From: Erythrobacter tepidarius
Lineage (GTDB): Bacteria; Pseudomonadota; Alphaproteobacteria; Sphingomonadales; Sphingomonadaceae
Assembly: GCF_002155695.1 (NCBI RefSeq)
Contig: NZ_MUYJ01000009.1
Location: 1-64,000, forward strand
Reading direction: 5' to 3'
Length of the DNA: 64,000 nt
Positions within the stretch are counted from its first letter, which is position 1; each line of letters opens with the position of its first letter. A program made the translations under genes and the position numbers. This document shows, one piece after another, positions 29,097 to 37,079 of the stretch. Below the pieces are notes generated by a model. It was not told the DNA's origin and ran no database searches. It was given only the letters and a program-made list of their open reading frames with translations.

Positions 29097-30446
29097 ATGA
29101 CCTACCCCAGCGCCACGCCTGATCGCCGCCGCTTCCTCGGCGCAACTGCCACCGCCTTTGCCGCGCTCGCGGCGAGCGGCTGCATGACCCGCAGCGGGGC
29201 CTCTTCCCCCGCGCGCCCGGCAGCGAGCGGCTTTGCCGGCTATGGCGACTTGCGCCCGGATCCGGCCGGCCTGATCGACCTGCCGCAGGGCTTTTCCTAT
29301 CGCGTGATCTCGCGCCTCGGCGATGCAATGGATGATGGTGGCACCGTGCCCGACCGGGCCGACGGGATGGGCTGCTTCGACCTGGGCAATGGCGAGATCG
29401 CGCTGGTGCGCAACCACGAACTGCAACCCAAGCACGATGCGGGCGGGCCGATTGCCAAGGGCTTCGGCAAGCGCAACGGCGTCTTCTTGCCCGGCGGCAC
29501 CACCACCATCGTGCTCGATGCGGCGACGCTGGCCATCAAGCGCCAGTTCCGCAGCCTGGGCGGCACCATCCGCAATTGCGCGGGTGGCGTCACCCCGTGG
29601 GGCAGCTGGCTGACCTGCGAGGAAGCGCCGACCGGCCCCGGCCAGCAATATGGCGAGGGTCTGGAGCGCAATCACGGCTGGGTGTTCGAAGTCCCCGCCG
29701 CCGCGCGCGGGCTGGTCGATCCGGTGCCGCTGACCGCGATGGGCCGCTTCAACCACGAAGCTGCCGCGGTCGATCCGGCCACCGGCATCGTTTACATGAC
29801 CGAGGACCGCGACGACGGGGTGCTCTACCGCTTCCTCCCCAAGACTCCTGGCAAGCTGGCCGAGGGCGGGCGTCTCCAGGCGCTGGTGATCGAAGGCCTT
29901 GCCGACACCCGCAACTGGACTTCCCCCGCCATGCCGCTTGGCAAGTCCTTTCCGGTGCGCTGGGTCGATCTCGATGAAGTCGAGGCCCCCAGGGACGATC
30001 TGCGCCAGCGCGCGGCGGCGAGAGGCGCGGCGCTGGTCGCGCGCGGCGAGGGTTTGCACATGGGCGAGAATGCGGTCTTCGCCTGCGCCACCAGCGGCGG
30101 GGCGAAGCAGCTCGGACAGATCTTCAAGCTCACCCCCGGCCTTGCGGGCGCGCCCGATAGCATCGAGCTGTTCTTCGAGAGCGAGAGCATCGATCAGTTC
30201 AACTACGGCGATAATCTTTGTGTCGCGCCGAGCGGCCACCTGATCGTGTGCGAGGACCAGTACACGGATAGGGTGGACAACCACATCCGCGGGATCACAC
30301 CGGCAGGCGAGGCCTACACGCTGGCAAGGCTGGAGGTGCAGGCCGAGCTGGCCGGCGCGTGCTTCTCGCCCGATGGCAGGGTTCTCTTCGTCAACGTCTA
30401 TTCCCCCGCCACCACGCTGGCGATAACCGGGCCGTGGTTCGCCTGA
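29097..30446 (+). CDS. PhoX family (DUF839) phosphatase, Tat-exported
   Basis: 449 aa. The N-terminus has a twin-arginine signal (DRRRFLGATATAFAALAASGC), also compatible with lipidation at C29 or so. The PhoX/DUF839 features GGTIRNCAGGVTPWGSWLTCEEAP, GRFNHEAAAVDP and YMTEDRDDGVLYRFLP are present. The family hydrolyses phosphate monoesters with calcium/iron cofactors. It starts 10 bp after the phytase stop, so receptor, phytase and phosphatase look like one phosphate-acquisition operon. Whether this member has true phosphatase activity was not testable. Confidence 0.88.
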   Translation: MTYPSATPDRRRFLGATATAFAALAASGCMTRSGASSPARPAASGFAGYGDLRPDPAGLIDLPQGFSYRVISRLGDAMDDGGTVPDRADGMGCFDLGNGEIALVRNHELQPKHDAGGPIAKGFGKRNGVFLPGGTTTIVLDAATLAIKRQFRSLGGTIRNCAGGVTPWGSWLTCEEAPTGPGQQYGEGLERNHGWVFEVPAAARGLVDPVPLTAMGRFNHEAAAVDPATGIVYMTEDRDDGVLYRFLPKTPGKLAEGGRLQALVIEGLADTRNWTSPAMPLGKSFPVRWVDLDEVEAPRDDLRQRAAARGAALVARGEGLHMGENAVFACATSGGAKQLGQIFKLTPGLAGAPDSIELFFESESIDQFNYGDNLCVAPSGHLIVCEDQYTDRVDNHIRGITPAGEAYTLARLEVQAELAGACFSPDGRVLFVNVYSPATTLAITGPWFA

Positions 30447-30470
30447 GGGCGCGAGCCTGAGGGAAGCGGC

Positions 30471-31034
30471 TTGGACAGCTTCCTCCTTTCGCTGCTGCTG
30501 GTCTTCGTGGTGGCGCTGGGTGGGCGCGACCAGTGGCTGGTGGCGTGTTGGGCCGAGGCGCTGGGACGGCGCGTCTCGCTGCTCGCGATCGGCATCGTCT
30601 CGACCGCACTGACGGCCGGGCTGATGGCGTGGCTCGGGGCCGGTTTCGCCGCCCGGCTTCCGCCGCGCGCCGCGCAGATGCTGGTCGCCTTCGGACTGGC
30701 GATCGCCGGGTTCGAGCTGGTCTGGCCGGTCAAACCTGATGCTCCGCGTGAGCCGACCCGCTCGCTCGGCGCCGTCGCCATCGTGCTCGCCGCGCGGCAG
30801 GTCGGCGATGCAGTGCGATTCGCGGTGTTTGCCTTTGCTGCCGGGGCCAGCCTGCCGGTCACCGCCGCGCTCGGCGGCGCTTTGGGCGGGGGAGCGGCGA
30901 TCGCGCTGGGCTGGTCATTGGGCAGCGAAAGCCTCGCGCGGCTGCCGCTGACGGTCATTCGCCGGGTGCTGGCAGCGGGCGTCATTGTTGCGGCGCTGTT
31001 CATCGGATTGAACGCTCGTTACGCCGCCCTGTAA
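30471..31034 (+). CDS. Small membrane protein, degenerate TMEM165/GDT1-like
   Basis: 187 aa, nearly all hydrophobic, about six helices in two similar halves. The start is TTG with GAGGGAAG upstream. The halves contain LGGRDQWLVACW and AARQVGDAVRFAVFAF at the places where GDT1/UPF0016 cation transporters carry E-x-G-D-(K/R)-(T/S). The acidic residues are mostly lost, so transport function is doubtful. Family assignment is by pattern only. It follows the phosphate genes by 24 bp and might be co-transcribed. Confidence 0.55.
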   Translation: MDSFLLSLLLVFVVALGGRDQWLVACWAEALGRRVSLLAIGIVSTALTAGLMAWLGAGFAARLPPRAAQMLVAFGLAIAGFELVWPVKPDAPREPTRSLGAVAIVLAARQVGDAVRFAVFAFAAGASLPVTAALGGALGGGAAIALGWSLGSESLARLPLTVIRRVLAAGVIVAALFIGLNARYAAL

Positions 31035-31049
31035 TCGCTTCGTTCGATT

Positions 31050-31079
31050 ATTGCGAATTGGATAATTCCGGAACGCAAT
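31050..31079. promoter_or_regulatory. Inverted repeat in the dps leader
   Basis: ATTGCG and CGCAAT arms 18 bp apart enclose a second, imperfect palindrome (GAATT-ggat-AATTC). The element lies about 80 bp upstream of dps, and a TATAGT hexamer follows shortly after. It could be an operator for a peroxide- or iron-responsive regulator. No regulator family was identified. Confidence 0.35.
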
Positions 31080-31155
31080 CGTCTCGGATCCATTATAGTA
31101 TTGATATCGAAAGCGGCCAAATGATGCCGCATATGATACAACAAAGGAGAAATTC

Positions 31156-31617
31156 ATGGCTCAAGCCAAGACCAATTCGAAAGCCGCTCTCGTGGCTGAA
31201 CTCAACGGCCTGCTCGCCGACCATTTCGCACTCTTCATCAAGACGAAGAATTTTCACTGGCATGTCAAGGGGCCGCGGTTTCGTGACCTTCATCTCTTGT
31301 TCGATGAACAGGCGCTCGAAATCCGGGATCAGATCGATCTGATCGCCGAGCGCGTGCGCAAGCTCGATGCCGAGACGCTCACCTCGCTCGGCAGCGTGGC
31401 GCGGGCGACACGGATCAAGGACCAGGACAGCACCACCCTGTCTGCCGAGGCAATGATCGCTGAACTGCGCGATGACAATGTCGCGGTGGTCGAGCGCCTC
31501 AAGGGCATGAAGCCGCTGGCCGAACAGGCGGGCGACAATGCCACCGACGGGCTGCTCGACGACTGGACCGACATGGCCGAACAGCGCGTATGGTTCCTCA
31601 CGTCGCTGCTGGCCTGA
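31156..31617 (+). CDS. dps: Dps-type DNA-protection ferritin
   Basis: 153 aa, strong AAAGGAG ribosome site. The ferroxidase signature is present: KNFHWHVKGPRFRDLHLLFDEQALEIRDQIDLIAERV. Dps forms a dodecamer that oxidises iron with peroxide and protects DNA in starvation. Its leader holds an inverted repeat and an AT-rich promoter-like stretch, and an intrinsic terminator follows directly, so it is probably a single-gene unit. Confidence 0.95.
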   Translation: MAQAKTNSKAALVAELNGLLADHFALFIKTKNFHWHVKGPRFRDLHLLFDEQALEIRDQIDLIAERVRKLDAETLTSLGSVARATRIKDQDSTTLSAEAMIAELRDDNVAVVERLKGMKPLAEQAGDNATDGLLDDWTDMAEQRVWFLTSLLA

Positions 31618-31646
31618 GGACAAACCCTGCGCCGGAACAAAAAATT

Positions 31647-31679
31647 GGGCCGCTCCCGCTGACCGGGAGGGGCCCTTTT
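31647..31679 (+). terminator. Rho-independent terminator after dps
   Basis: GGGCCGCTCCCG / CCGGGAGGGGCCC hairpin with a four-base loop followed by TTTT, 30 bp after the dps stop. The next gene starts right after it. Confidence 0.85.
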
Positions 31680-31682
31680 GCT

Positions 31683-32321
31683 ATGGGCCAGCCGATGCAG
31701 GACATGGCGAGGATCGAAGGCGCGGACAGCGCAAAAATTGCCGGCTGGCTGGCCGAGCGTCTGCGTGCGGCCGGTGGCGGGGCGATCACGATTCCGGGCG
31801 GTTCGACACCCTTTCCCATCCTTGCCGATCTGGTCGCGCGCGATGACGGGGCAATCGACTGGGCCGCCTGGCAGGTCTGGCCCAACGACGACCGGATCGT
31901 GCCCGAGGATCACGAGGCCTCCAATACCGGCAAGATCCGCGCCCTGCTCGAACCCGCTGGCGCCCGGATCGTGGCCTTGGCTGAAGGGGCCGATCCGCCG
32001 CATTTTGCGCTGACATGGCTCGGCATGGGGCCGGATGGGCATATCGCCTCGCTGTTTCCCAACACCGATCCGCGACCCGACGATCCGCAGGCGATCCGGC
32101 GCCTCACCCCCGATCCGCTTCCCCCGCACGCCCCGTTCGACCGGATCACACTGACCATCCCGGCGCTGGTCGAAAGCGATGCCATCGTCTTCACGCTCGG
32201 GGGTGCGCCAGACAAGCGCGCGGTGTTCGAGGGCGCGCTGCGAGGCGAGCACGATCTCCCGATCGCCCGCCTGCTGCGCGCGGCCGCAGCGCGGGGTATT
32301 GCGGTGACGGTCTTCACCTGA
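31683..32321 (+). CDS. pgl: 6-phosphogluconolactonase
   Basis: 212 aa from the first ATG after the terminator. In-frame ATGs 4 and 7 codons later are alternatives. ITIPGGSTPFPILADL, WPNDDRIVPEDHEASNTGKIRALL and LGMGPDGHIASLFPN are the SOL/DevB family signatures. It hydrolyses 6-phosphogluconolactone in the pentose-phosphate and Entner-Doudoroff routes. The stop shares one base with the next gene's start (TGATG). Confidence 0.9.
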   Translation: MGQPMQDMARIEGADSAKIAGWLAERLRAAGGGAITIPGGSTPFPILADLVARDDGAIDWAAWQVWPNDDRIVPEDHEASNTGKIRALLEPAGARIVALAEGADPPHFALTWLGMGPDGHIASLFPNTDPRPDDPQAIRRLTPDPLPPHAPFDRITLTIPALVESDAIVFTLGGAPDKRAVFEGALRGEHDLPIARLLRAAAARGIAVTVFT

Positions 32322-32800
32322 TGTCAGGCTTTCTCCCCGCTCCGCTCCACCGTGCGCTGATGCCGCTCGCCCACGCGCTGCGGCATTACTGGCGGCGCTG
32401 GCGCAAGGCGCCGATTGCGGGGGTGAGCGTGATCATCACCAACCTGTCGGGCGACGTGCTGCTGCTCAAGCATTCCTACGGCCCTGATGTCTGGGGCCTG
32501 CCGGGCGGTGGGCTGGGCCAGGGCGAGGATCCGCGCGAAGCCGCGCGGCGCGAGGTGCGCGAGGAGCTTGGCATCGAACTGGTGCGGATCGAACCAATCG
32601 GCACGCTCGAGGAGGTCTTGTCCGGCTCGCCCCACATCGCCCATCTGTTCGCCGCGACCTGCGACTGTCAGCCGCGGCCCGATGGGCGCGAGGTGGTGAT
32701 GGCGCGCTTCTTCCCTTCGCATTCGCTGCCCGAGCCGCTCGGCCGCCACACCCGCGCGCGGATCGCGGCGTGGAAGGCGCGCGGGACGCAGAAAGGCTAG
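32321..32800 (+). CDS. Nudix hydrolase
   Basis: 159 aa. The Nudix box is complete: GGGLGQGEDPREAARREVREELGIEL at about residues 61-86. A basic N-terminus (LRHYWRRWRKAPIAG) precedes the fold. Members cleave nucleoside diphosphates linked to other groups; the substrate is unknown. It is translationally coupled to pgl upstream and converges on dinB, sharing CTAG at the two stops. Confidence 0.9.
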   Translation: MSGFLPAPLHRALMPLAHALRHYWRRWRKAPIAGVSVIITNLSGDVLLLKHSYGPDVWGLPGGGLGQGEDPREAARREVREELGIELVRIEPIGTLEEVLSGSPHIAHLFAATCDCQPRPDGREVVMARFFPSHSLPEPLGRHTRARIAAWKARGTQKG

Positions 32801-33927
32801 AGCAGGCGCAATTGCGCCTCGTCGCGCGCCGGCTTGTCTTCTTCGGCCCCTTCGAGATTGCCTAGCGTCAGCCCCATCAGCCGGATCGGCCCGCGCAAGG
32901 GCAACTCCGCTTCCAGCAGCGCGCGGGCGAGGCCGGCAAATTCTTCCCTGCCGCTGACATGGTCGGGCCGCGTGACCGCGCGGGTCATGATCTGGAAATC
33001 GGTGAACTTGAGCTTGAGCGTCACGGTCCGTCCGCGTGCGCCCGCAGCCTCGATCCGTTCCCAGACGATGGCGATGATGTTCTCCAGCGTTTCGCGCAGC
33101 GCCGCGCTGGTGCCGATATCCGCGGGAAAAGTCCGCTCGCCGCCGACCGATTTCCGCACCCGGTGCGCGGCGACGGGCCGCAGGTCGATCCCCCGTGCGG
33201 CGCGGAACAGATAATCGCCCATGCTGCCGAAGTGCTGCCGCAGGAAGGCAATGTCCTTGGCCGCAAGGTCCGCGCCGGTGGCGATGCCGAGCTTGTGCAT
33301 CTTCTCTTCCGCCTTCGGCCCGATCCCGTGAAACCGCCGGATCGGCAGGCCCGCCACGAAACGCGCGCCCTCGCCGGGGCGGATCACGCACAGCCCATCC
33401 GGCTTGTTCTGGTCACTGGCCAGCTTGGCGAGGAACTTGTTGTAGCTCACCCCCGCGCTCGCCGTCAGCTTTGTCTTGGCGCGGATTTCCTGGCGGATCA
33501 GCTCGGCGATGCGGGTGGCGCTGCCGATTCCGAGCCGATCATCGGTGACATCGAGATAGGCTTCATCGAGGCTCAGCGGCTCGATCACCGTGGTGTAATG
33601 CGCGAACACCTGGCGGATCTGGCGGCTGACCTTCTTATAGGCATCAAAGCGCGGGCGCACGAAAACGAGTTCGGGACACAGGCGCCGCGCCGTGACCGAG
33701 GGCATCGCGCTCCTCACCCCGAACCGCCGCGCCTCGTAGCTTGCGGCGGCGACCACCCCGCGCCCGCCCGCCCCGCCCACGGCGACCGGCTTGCCGCGCA
33801 GTTCGGGGTTGTCGCGTTGTTCGACGCTGGCGAAGAAGGCATCCATGTCGACATGGATGATCTTGCGCAGCCCCGGCTCGTCGCGGGGCGCGTCCTCTTG
33901 CGACGCAAGGGGGGGCAGGTCGGCCAT
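32797..33927 (-). CDS. dinB: DNA polymerase IV
   Basis: 376 aa Y-family translesion polymerase. IIHVDMDAFFASVEQRDNP contains the first catalytic aspartate, and SLDEAYLDVT the second acidic cluster. SAGVSYNKFLAKLASD and the helix-hairpin-helix FHGIGPKAEEKM are also typical. No sliding-clamp motif was recognised with certainty. No clear alphaproteobacterial SOS box was found upstream; a GGAACC direct repeat there has the wrong spacing. Confidence 0.95.
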   Translation of the reverse strand: MADLPPLASQEDAPRDEPGLRKIIHVDMDAFFASVEQRDNPELRGKPVAVGGAGGRGVVAAASYEARRFGVRSAMPSVTARRLCPELVFVRPRFDAYKKVSRQIRQVFAHYTTVIEPLSLDEAYLDVTDDRLGIGSATRIAELIRQEIRAKTKLTASAGVSYNKFLAKLASDQNKPDGLCVIRPGEGARFVAGLPIRRFHGIGPKAEEKMHKLGIATGADLAAKDIAFLRQHFGSMGDYLFRAARGIDLRPVAAHRVRKSVGGERTFPADIGTSAALRETLENIIAIVWERIEAAGARGRTVTLKLKFTDFQIMTRAVTRPDHVSGREEFAGLARALLEAELPLRGPIRLMGLTLGNLEGAEEDKPARDEAQLRLL

Positions 33928-34055
33928 TGGCGGACAAATATAACCTTGGCTCGTGCGAAGGAACCGTTGCTGGAACCATTCCCCCGGGCTGCCATTTTGT
34001 GCACATGCGAAAAGAACAGTGGTCTTCCGGCGAACCGGCCGGCAAGGGCCTCACC

Positions 34056-35312
34056 ATGGCCAACACGCTTGCTCCGTCCGTGCCCACCCGCAAGCCGCTC
34101 GGCGAGACCGAGCTCTTGTGGATGATGGCGATGCTGATGGCGCTTAACGCCTTCGGGATCGACGCGATCCTGCCCGCGCTCGATGCGCTTTCCGGCGATC
34201 TCGCGGTGAGCGGCAATGACCGGCAGTTCGTGATCGGGGTCTATCTGCTTACCGGCGGGATCGGCTCGCTGGTGCCGGGTGCGCTGGCCGACCGCTTCGG
34301 ACGGCGGCCGATCCTGCTCGGCGCGATCGCGGTCTACATCATCCTGTCGATCCTCTCCGCGCTCGCTCCGGCATACGAGACGCTGATCGCGGTGCGGGCG
34401 GCGCAGGGCTTGTTCGCCGCCGCGATCATCGCCCTGCCGCCCGCGATCATCCGCGACCGCGTCGGCGGCGACAAGATGGCGCGCATGATGAGCATCATCT
34501 TCGTGATCTTCCTGATGGTTCCCGCAGTGGCTCCGACCATCGGCGAGGCGATTCTCCGGCTCGGCGGCTGGCGCGCGATCTTCGGCTTCATGGCGCTGCT
34601 GGGCGTGGTCATGGCGACGTGGGTGTTCATCCGCCTGCCCGAAAGCCTGACACCCGACAACGTCCAGCCGATCCTGCCGCGCACCATCGCTGCCAACATG
34701 ACCCGCGCGCTCTCCACCCCCAGCATCGCCGGCTATGTCATCGGTTCGGCGCTGGTGTTCGGCGCGCTGTTCGGCTTCATCAATTCTTCGCAGCAGCTCA
34801 TCACGCAGACCTTTGGCGCGGGCGAGGCCTTCCCGCTGATCTTCGGCATTTGCGCCGGTTCGATGGCGCTCGCGAGCTGGTCCAATTCGCGCATCGTCGA
34901 ACGCTTCGGTGCACGCCGGGTGAGCCACACTGCGCTGTTCGCCTTCATCATCGTCAGCGCCGCGCAGGTGATGATCGCCTTCCAGCCCGAGGAGAGCCTG
35001 TGGCAGTTCGTACCGCTGATGGCGATCAACATGGCGCTGCTCGGCTTCATCGGCAGCAATTTCGGCGCGATCGCGATGAACCCCTTCTTCGCCATCGCGG
35101 GCGCGGCGAGTTCGGCGCACGGCTTCGTGCGCATGACCACTGCGGCGCTGCTCGGCGGGACGATCGGCTATGCCTATGACGGCACTGCCCGCCCGCTCGC
35201 CCTCGCGCTGCTGATGAGCGGTCTGGCCTGCCTCGTGCTGGTGCTGCTGAGCGAAAAGGGCAAGCTGTTCGGGCCGAGCGATGCCGAGGCCATGATCGGC
35301 GGGCGGTCCTGA
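34056..35312 (+). CDS. MFS multidrug efflux transporter, Bcr/CflA type
   Basis: 418 aa from MANTLAPSVPTRKPLGE with AAGGG upstream; an in-frame ATG 17 codons earlier is less likely. Twelve hydrophobic helices. The DHA1-type motif GALADRFGRRPILLG follows helix 2, and RAAQGLFAAAIIALPPAIIRD is typical of the Bcr/CflA group. It exports small molecules by proton antiport; substrate unknown. Divergent from dinB. Confidence 0.88.
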   Translation: MANTLAPSVPTRKPLGETELLWMMAMLMALNAFGIDAILPALDALSGDLAVSGNDRQFVIGVYLLTGGIGSLVPGALADRFGRRPILLGAIAVYIILSILSALAPAYETLIAVRAAQGLFAAAIIALPPAIIRDRVGGDKMARMMSIIFVIFLMVPAVAPTIGEAILRLGGWRAIFGFMALLGVVMATWVFIRLPESLTPDNVQPILPRTIAANMTRALSTPSIAGYVIGSALVFGALFGFINSSQQLITQTFGAGEAFPLIFGICAGSMALASWSNSRIVERFGARRVSHTALFAFIIVSAAQVMIAFQPEESLWQFVPLMAINMALLGFIGSNFGAIAMNPFFAIAGAASSAHGFVRMTTAALLGGTIGYAYDGTARPLALALLMSGLACLVLVLLSEKGKLFGPSDAEAMIGGRS

Positions 35313-35314
35313 TT

Positions 35315-35340
35315 ACCGCACGCGCCTGGGGGCGCGCGGT
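35315..35340. terminator. Hairpin between convergent genes
   Basis: ACCGCACGCGCC and GGCGCGCGGT arms around a short loop lie in the 110-bp gap between the convergent MFS and carboxylase genes. There is no T-run, so it may be a rho-assisted or bidirectional stop. Confidence 0.45.
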
Positions 35341-35422
35341 CATCGCCGGGCGGACAGCATGGCTGCCCCCGCCACAGGCGGCGCGGCATCTGTGTGGCGC
35401 CCTTGCCGCGCCTCGGACCGGA

Positions 35423-36976
35423 TCAGTTTTCGCTTTCGAGCTTTCTCCACGCCAGCCCGGCGAACTCGCAGAGCAGGGGCCGCGTGTCGCGCGGATCGAT
35501 GATGTCCTCGACATTGAAGCGCTCGGCCGAGCGGAAGGGCGATGTGACCTTCGCCAGCCTCGCGCGGATCTGCTCCAGCAAGGCTTGCGGGTCGTCCGCA
35601 GCCTCCAGCTCGGACTTGTAAGCGACCTCCAGCCCGCCCGCGATCGGCAGGCTGCCCCAGTCGCCCGATGGCCAGCAATAGCGGTACTGGTAGCGCTCGG
35701 CATTGCTCATCGCGCTGCCGGCAATGCCATAGGCGCGGCGCAGCACGACCGACGCCAGCGGCACGCTCGCCCGGTAGATCGCGTTCATCGCGTTGACGCC
35801 ATAGCGGATCGTCCCCGCAACTTCCGCCTCGCGCCCGATCATGAAGCCGGGATTGTCGACCAGATGGACGATCGGCAGCCGGAACAGGTCGGCAAGCTTC
35901 ACGAAGCGTTCGACCTTCTCGCTGGTCTTGGCTTCCCATGATCCCCCGAGATAGCTGGGGTCGCTGGCGATCACGAACACCGGCCAGCCATCGAGCCGCG
36001 CCAGCGCAGTGATCGCCGCGCGGCCCCAGTGGCGGCCGATTTCGAACACGGTGCCTGCGTCGAACACCATCTCCAGACAGCGGCGCATCGAATAGACCTG
36101 TTTGGGATCCCGCGGCACGAGGGAGAGCAGCGCTTGCTCGCGGCGGCTGGCCGGGTCGCCGGATTCGATGCGGCGGGCGGGCTGGCCGACATATTCGGGC
36201 ATGAAGGAGAGGAAGTGCCGCGCGCGGGCGAAGGCTTCGGCTTCGCTGGCGACCTCGTCATCGACCACCCCGTTGCGGGTGTGGATCGCCGAGCCACCGA
36301 GCGCCTCTTTCGCTTCCTCGTGATTGGCCGCGCCGCCCCTCCACGCATCGCCCAGGCCATCGACCACGGCAGGGCCGGCGGCGAAGATTTGGCTGAGGCC
36401 CTTGACCATGATCGAATAGTGACTGGCGACGGTGCGCGCCGCGCCGAGGCCCGCCGTTGGCCCGAGCGCGAGCGCCACGACCGGCACGGTGTCGAGATTA
36501 GTCACCACATCGCCCCAGCCGGGCACGGCGGGAATGTAAGTGGCACCGATCTGTTCGAGCGTCTTGACGCTGCCGCCGCCGCCCGTGCCGTCGATCATGC
36601 GGATGATCGGGAGCTTCAATTCGTGCGCCATCCTTTCGGCCTGCACCATCTTGCGGCTGATGCCGGCGTCAGCCGCGCCGCCGCGGATGGTGAAATCATC
36701 CGCCGTAGCGACGACGGGGCGGCCATTGATCAGCGCCTTGCCGAAGAGGAAGGGGGCGGGCGTCACCGCGGTGAGCTCGCCGTTTTCATCATAGTGGCCT
36801 TTGCCAGCGATCTTGCCGATTTCGCGGAACGAGCCGGGATCAACCAGCGCCGCGAGCCGCGCGCGGGCATCCATCTTCCCGCGCCCATGTTGGCGCGCAA
36901 CCTTGTCCGCGCCGCCCATCTGCTCGGCCAGCGCCTCGCGGTGGCGCAGTTCTTCGAGTTCCTTGGCCCAACTCAC
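35423..36976 (-). CDS. Acyl-CoA carboxylase carboxyltransferase (beta) subunit
   Basis: 517 aa, GTG start (MSWAKELEELRHREAL). Carboxyltransferase features include IDGTGGGGSVKTLEQIGATYIP, LGPTAGLGAARTVASHYSIM and, near the C-terminal half, LVDNPGFMIGREAEVAGTIRYG, which lie in the acyl-CoA and carboxybiotin sites. It works with the biotin-carrying alpha subunit encoded about 100 bp upstream. Propionyl-, methylcrotonyl- or another branched acyl-CoA could be the substrate; the sequence alone does not settle it. Confidence 0.88.
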   Translation of the reverse strand: MSWAKELEELRHREALAEQMGGADKVARQHGRGKMDARARLAALVDPGSFREIGKIAGKGHYDENGELTAVTPAPFLFGKALINGRPVVATADDFTIRGGAADAGISRKMVQAERMAHELKLPIIRMIDGTGGGGSVKTLEQIGATYIPAVPGWGDVVTNLDTVPVVALALGPTAGLGAARTVASHYSIMVKGLSQIFAAGPAVVDGLGDAWRGGAANHEEAKEALGGSAIHTRNGVVDDEVASEAEAFARARHFLSFMPEYVGQPARRIESGDPASRREQALLSLVPRDPKQVYSMRRCLEMVFDAGTVFEIGRHWGRAAITALARLDGWPVFVIASDPSYLGGSWEAKTSEKVERFVKLADLFRLPIVHLVDNPGFMIGREAEVAGTIRYGVNAMNAIYRASVPLASVVLRRAYGIAGSAMSNAERYQYRYCWPSGDWGSLPIAGGLEVAYKSELEAADDPQALLEQIRARLAKVTSPFRSAERFNVEDIIDPRDTRPLLCEFAGLAWRKLESEN

Positions 36977-36984
36977 AACCCACT

Positions 36985-37079
36985 CCCGTCATGCTGAACT
37001 CGGTTCAGCATCCATCCCTCGACTTCGGACCTAGATGTTTGGGGCGAAATGGACTTTGAAACAAGTTCAGGGTGACGGG
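36985..37079. repeat. Dispersed inverted-repeat (MITE/REP-like) element between carboxylase genes
   Basis: The two ends are imperfect inverted repeats. The left end reads CCCGTCATGCTGAACTCGG, and the right end's reverse complement reads CCCGTCACCCTGAACTTGT. The element fills the gap between the two carboxylase genes almost exactly. Sequences of this appearance are, from memory, common intergenic repeats in Erythrobacter/Sphingopyxis-type genomes. No second copy was noticed in this window. Confidence 0.7.

Noticed and set aside
33961..33976. GGAACC direct repeat upstream of dinB as an SOS (LexA) box
   Set aside because: GAAC elements start 12 bp apart; the alphaproteobacterial GTTC-N7-GTTC box needs 11. 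Without tools it is not a match.
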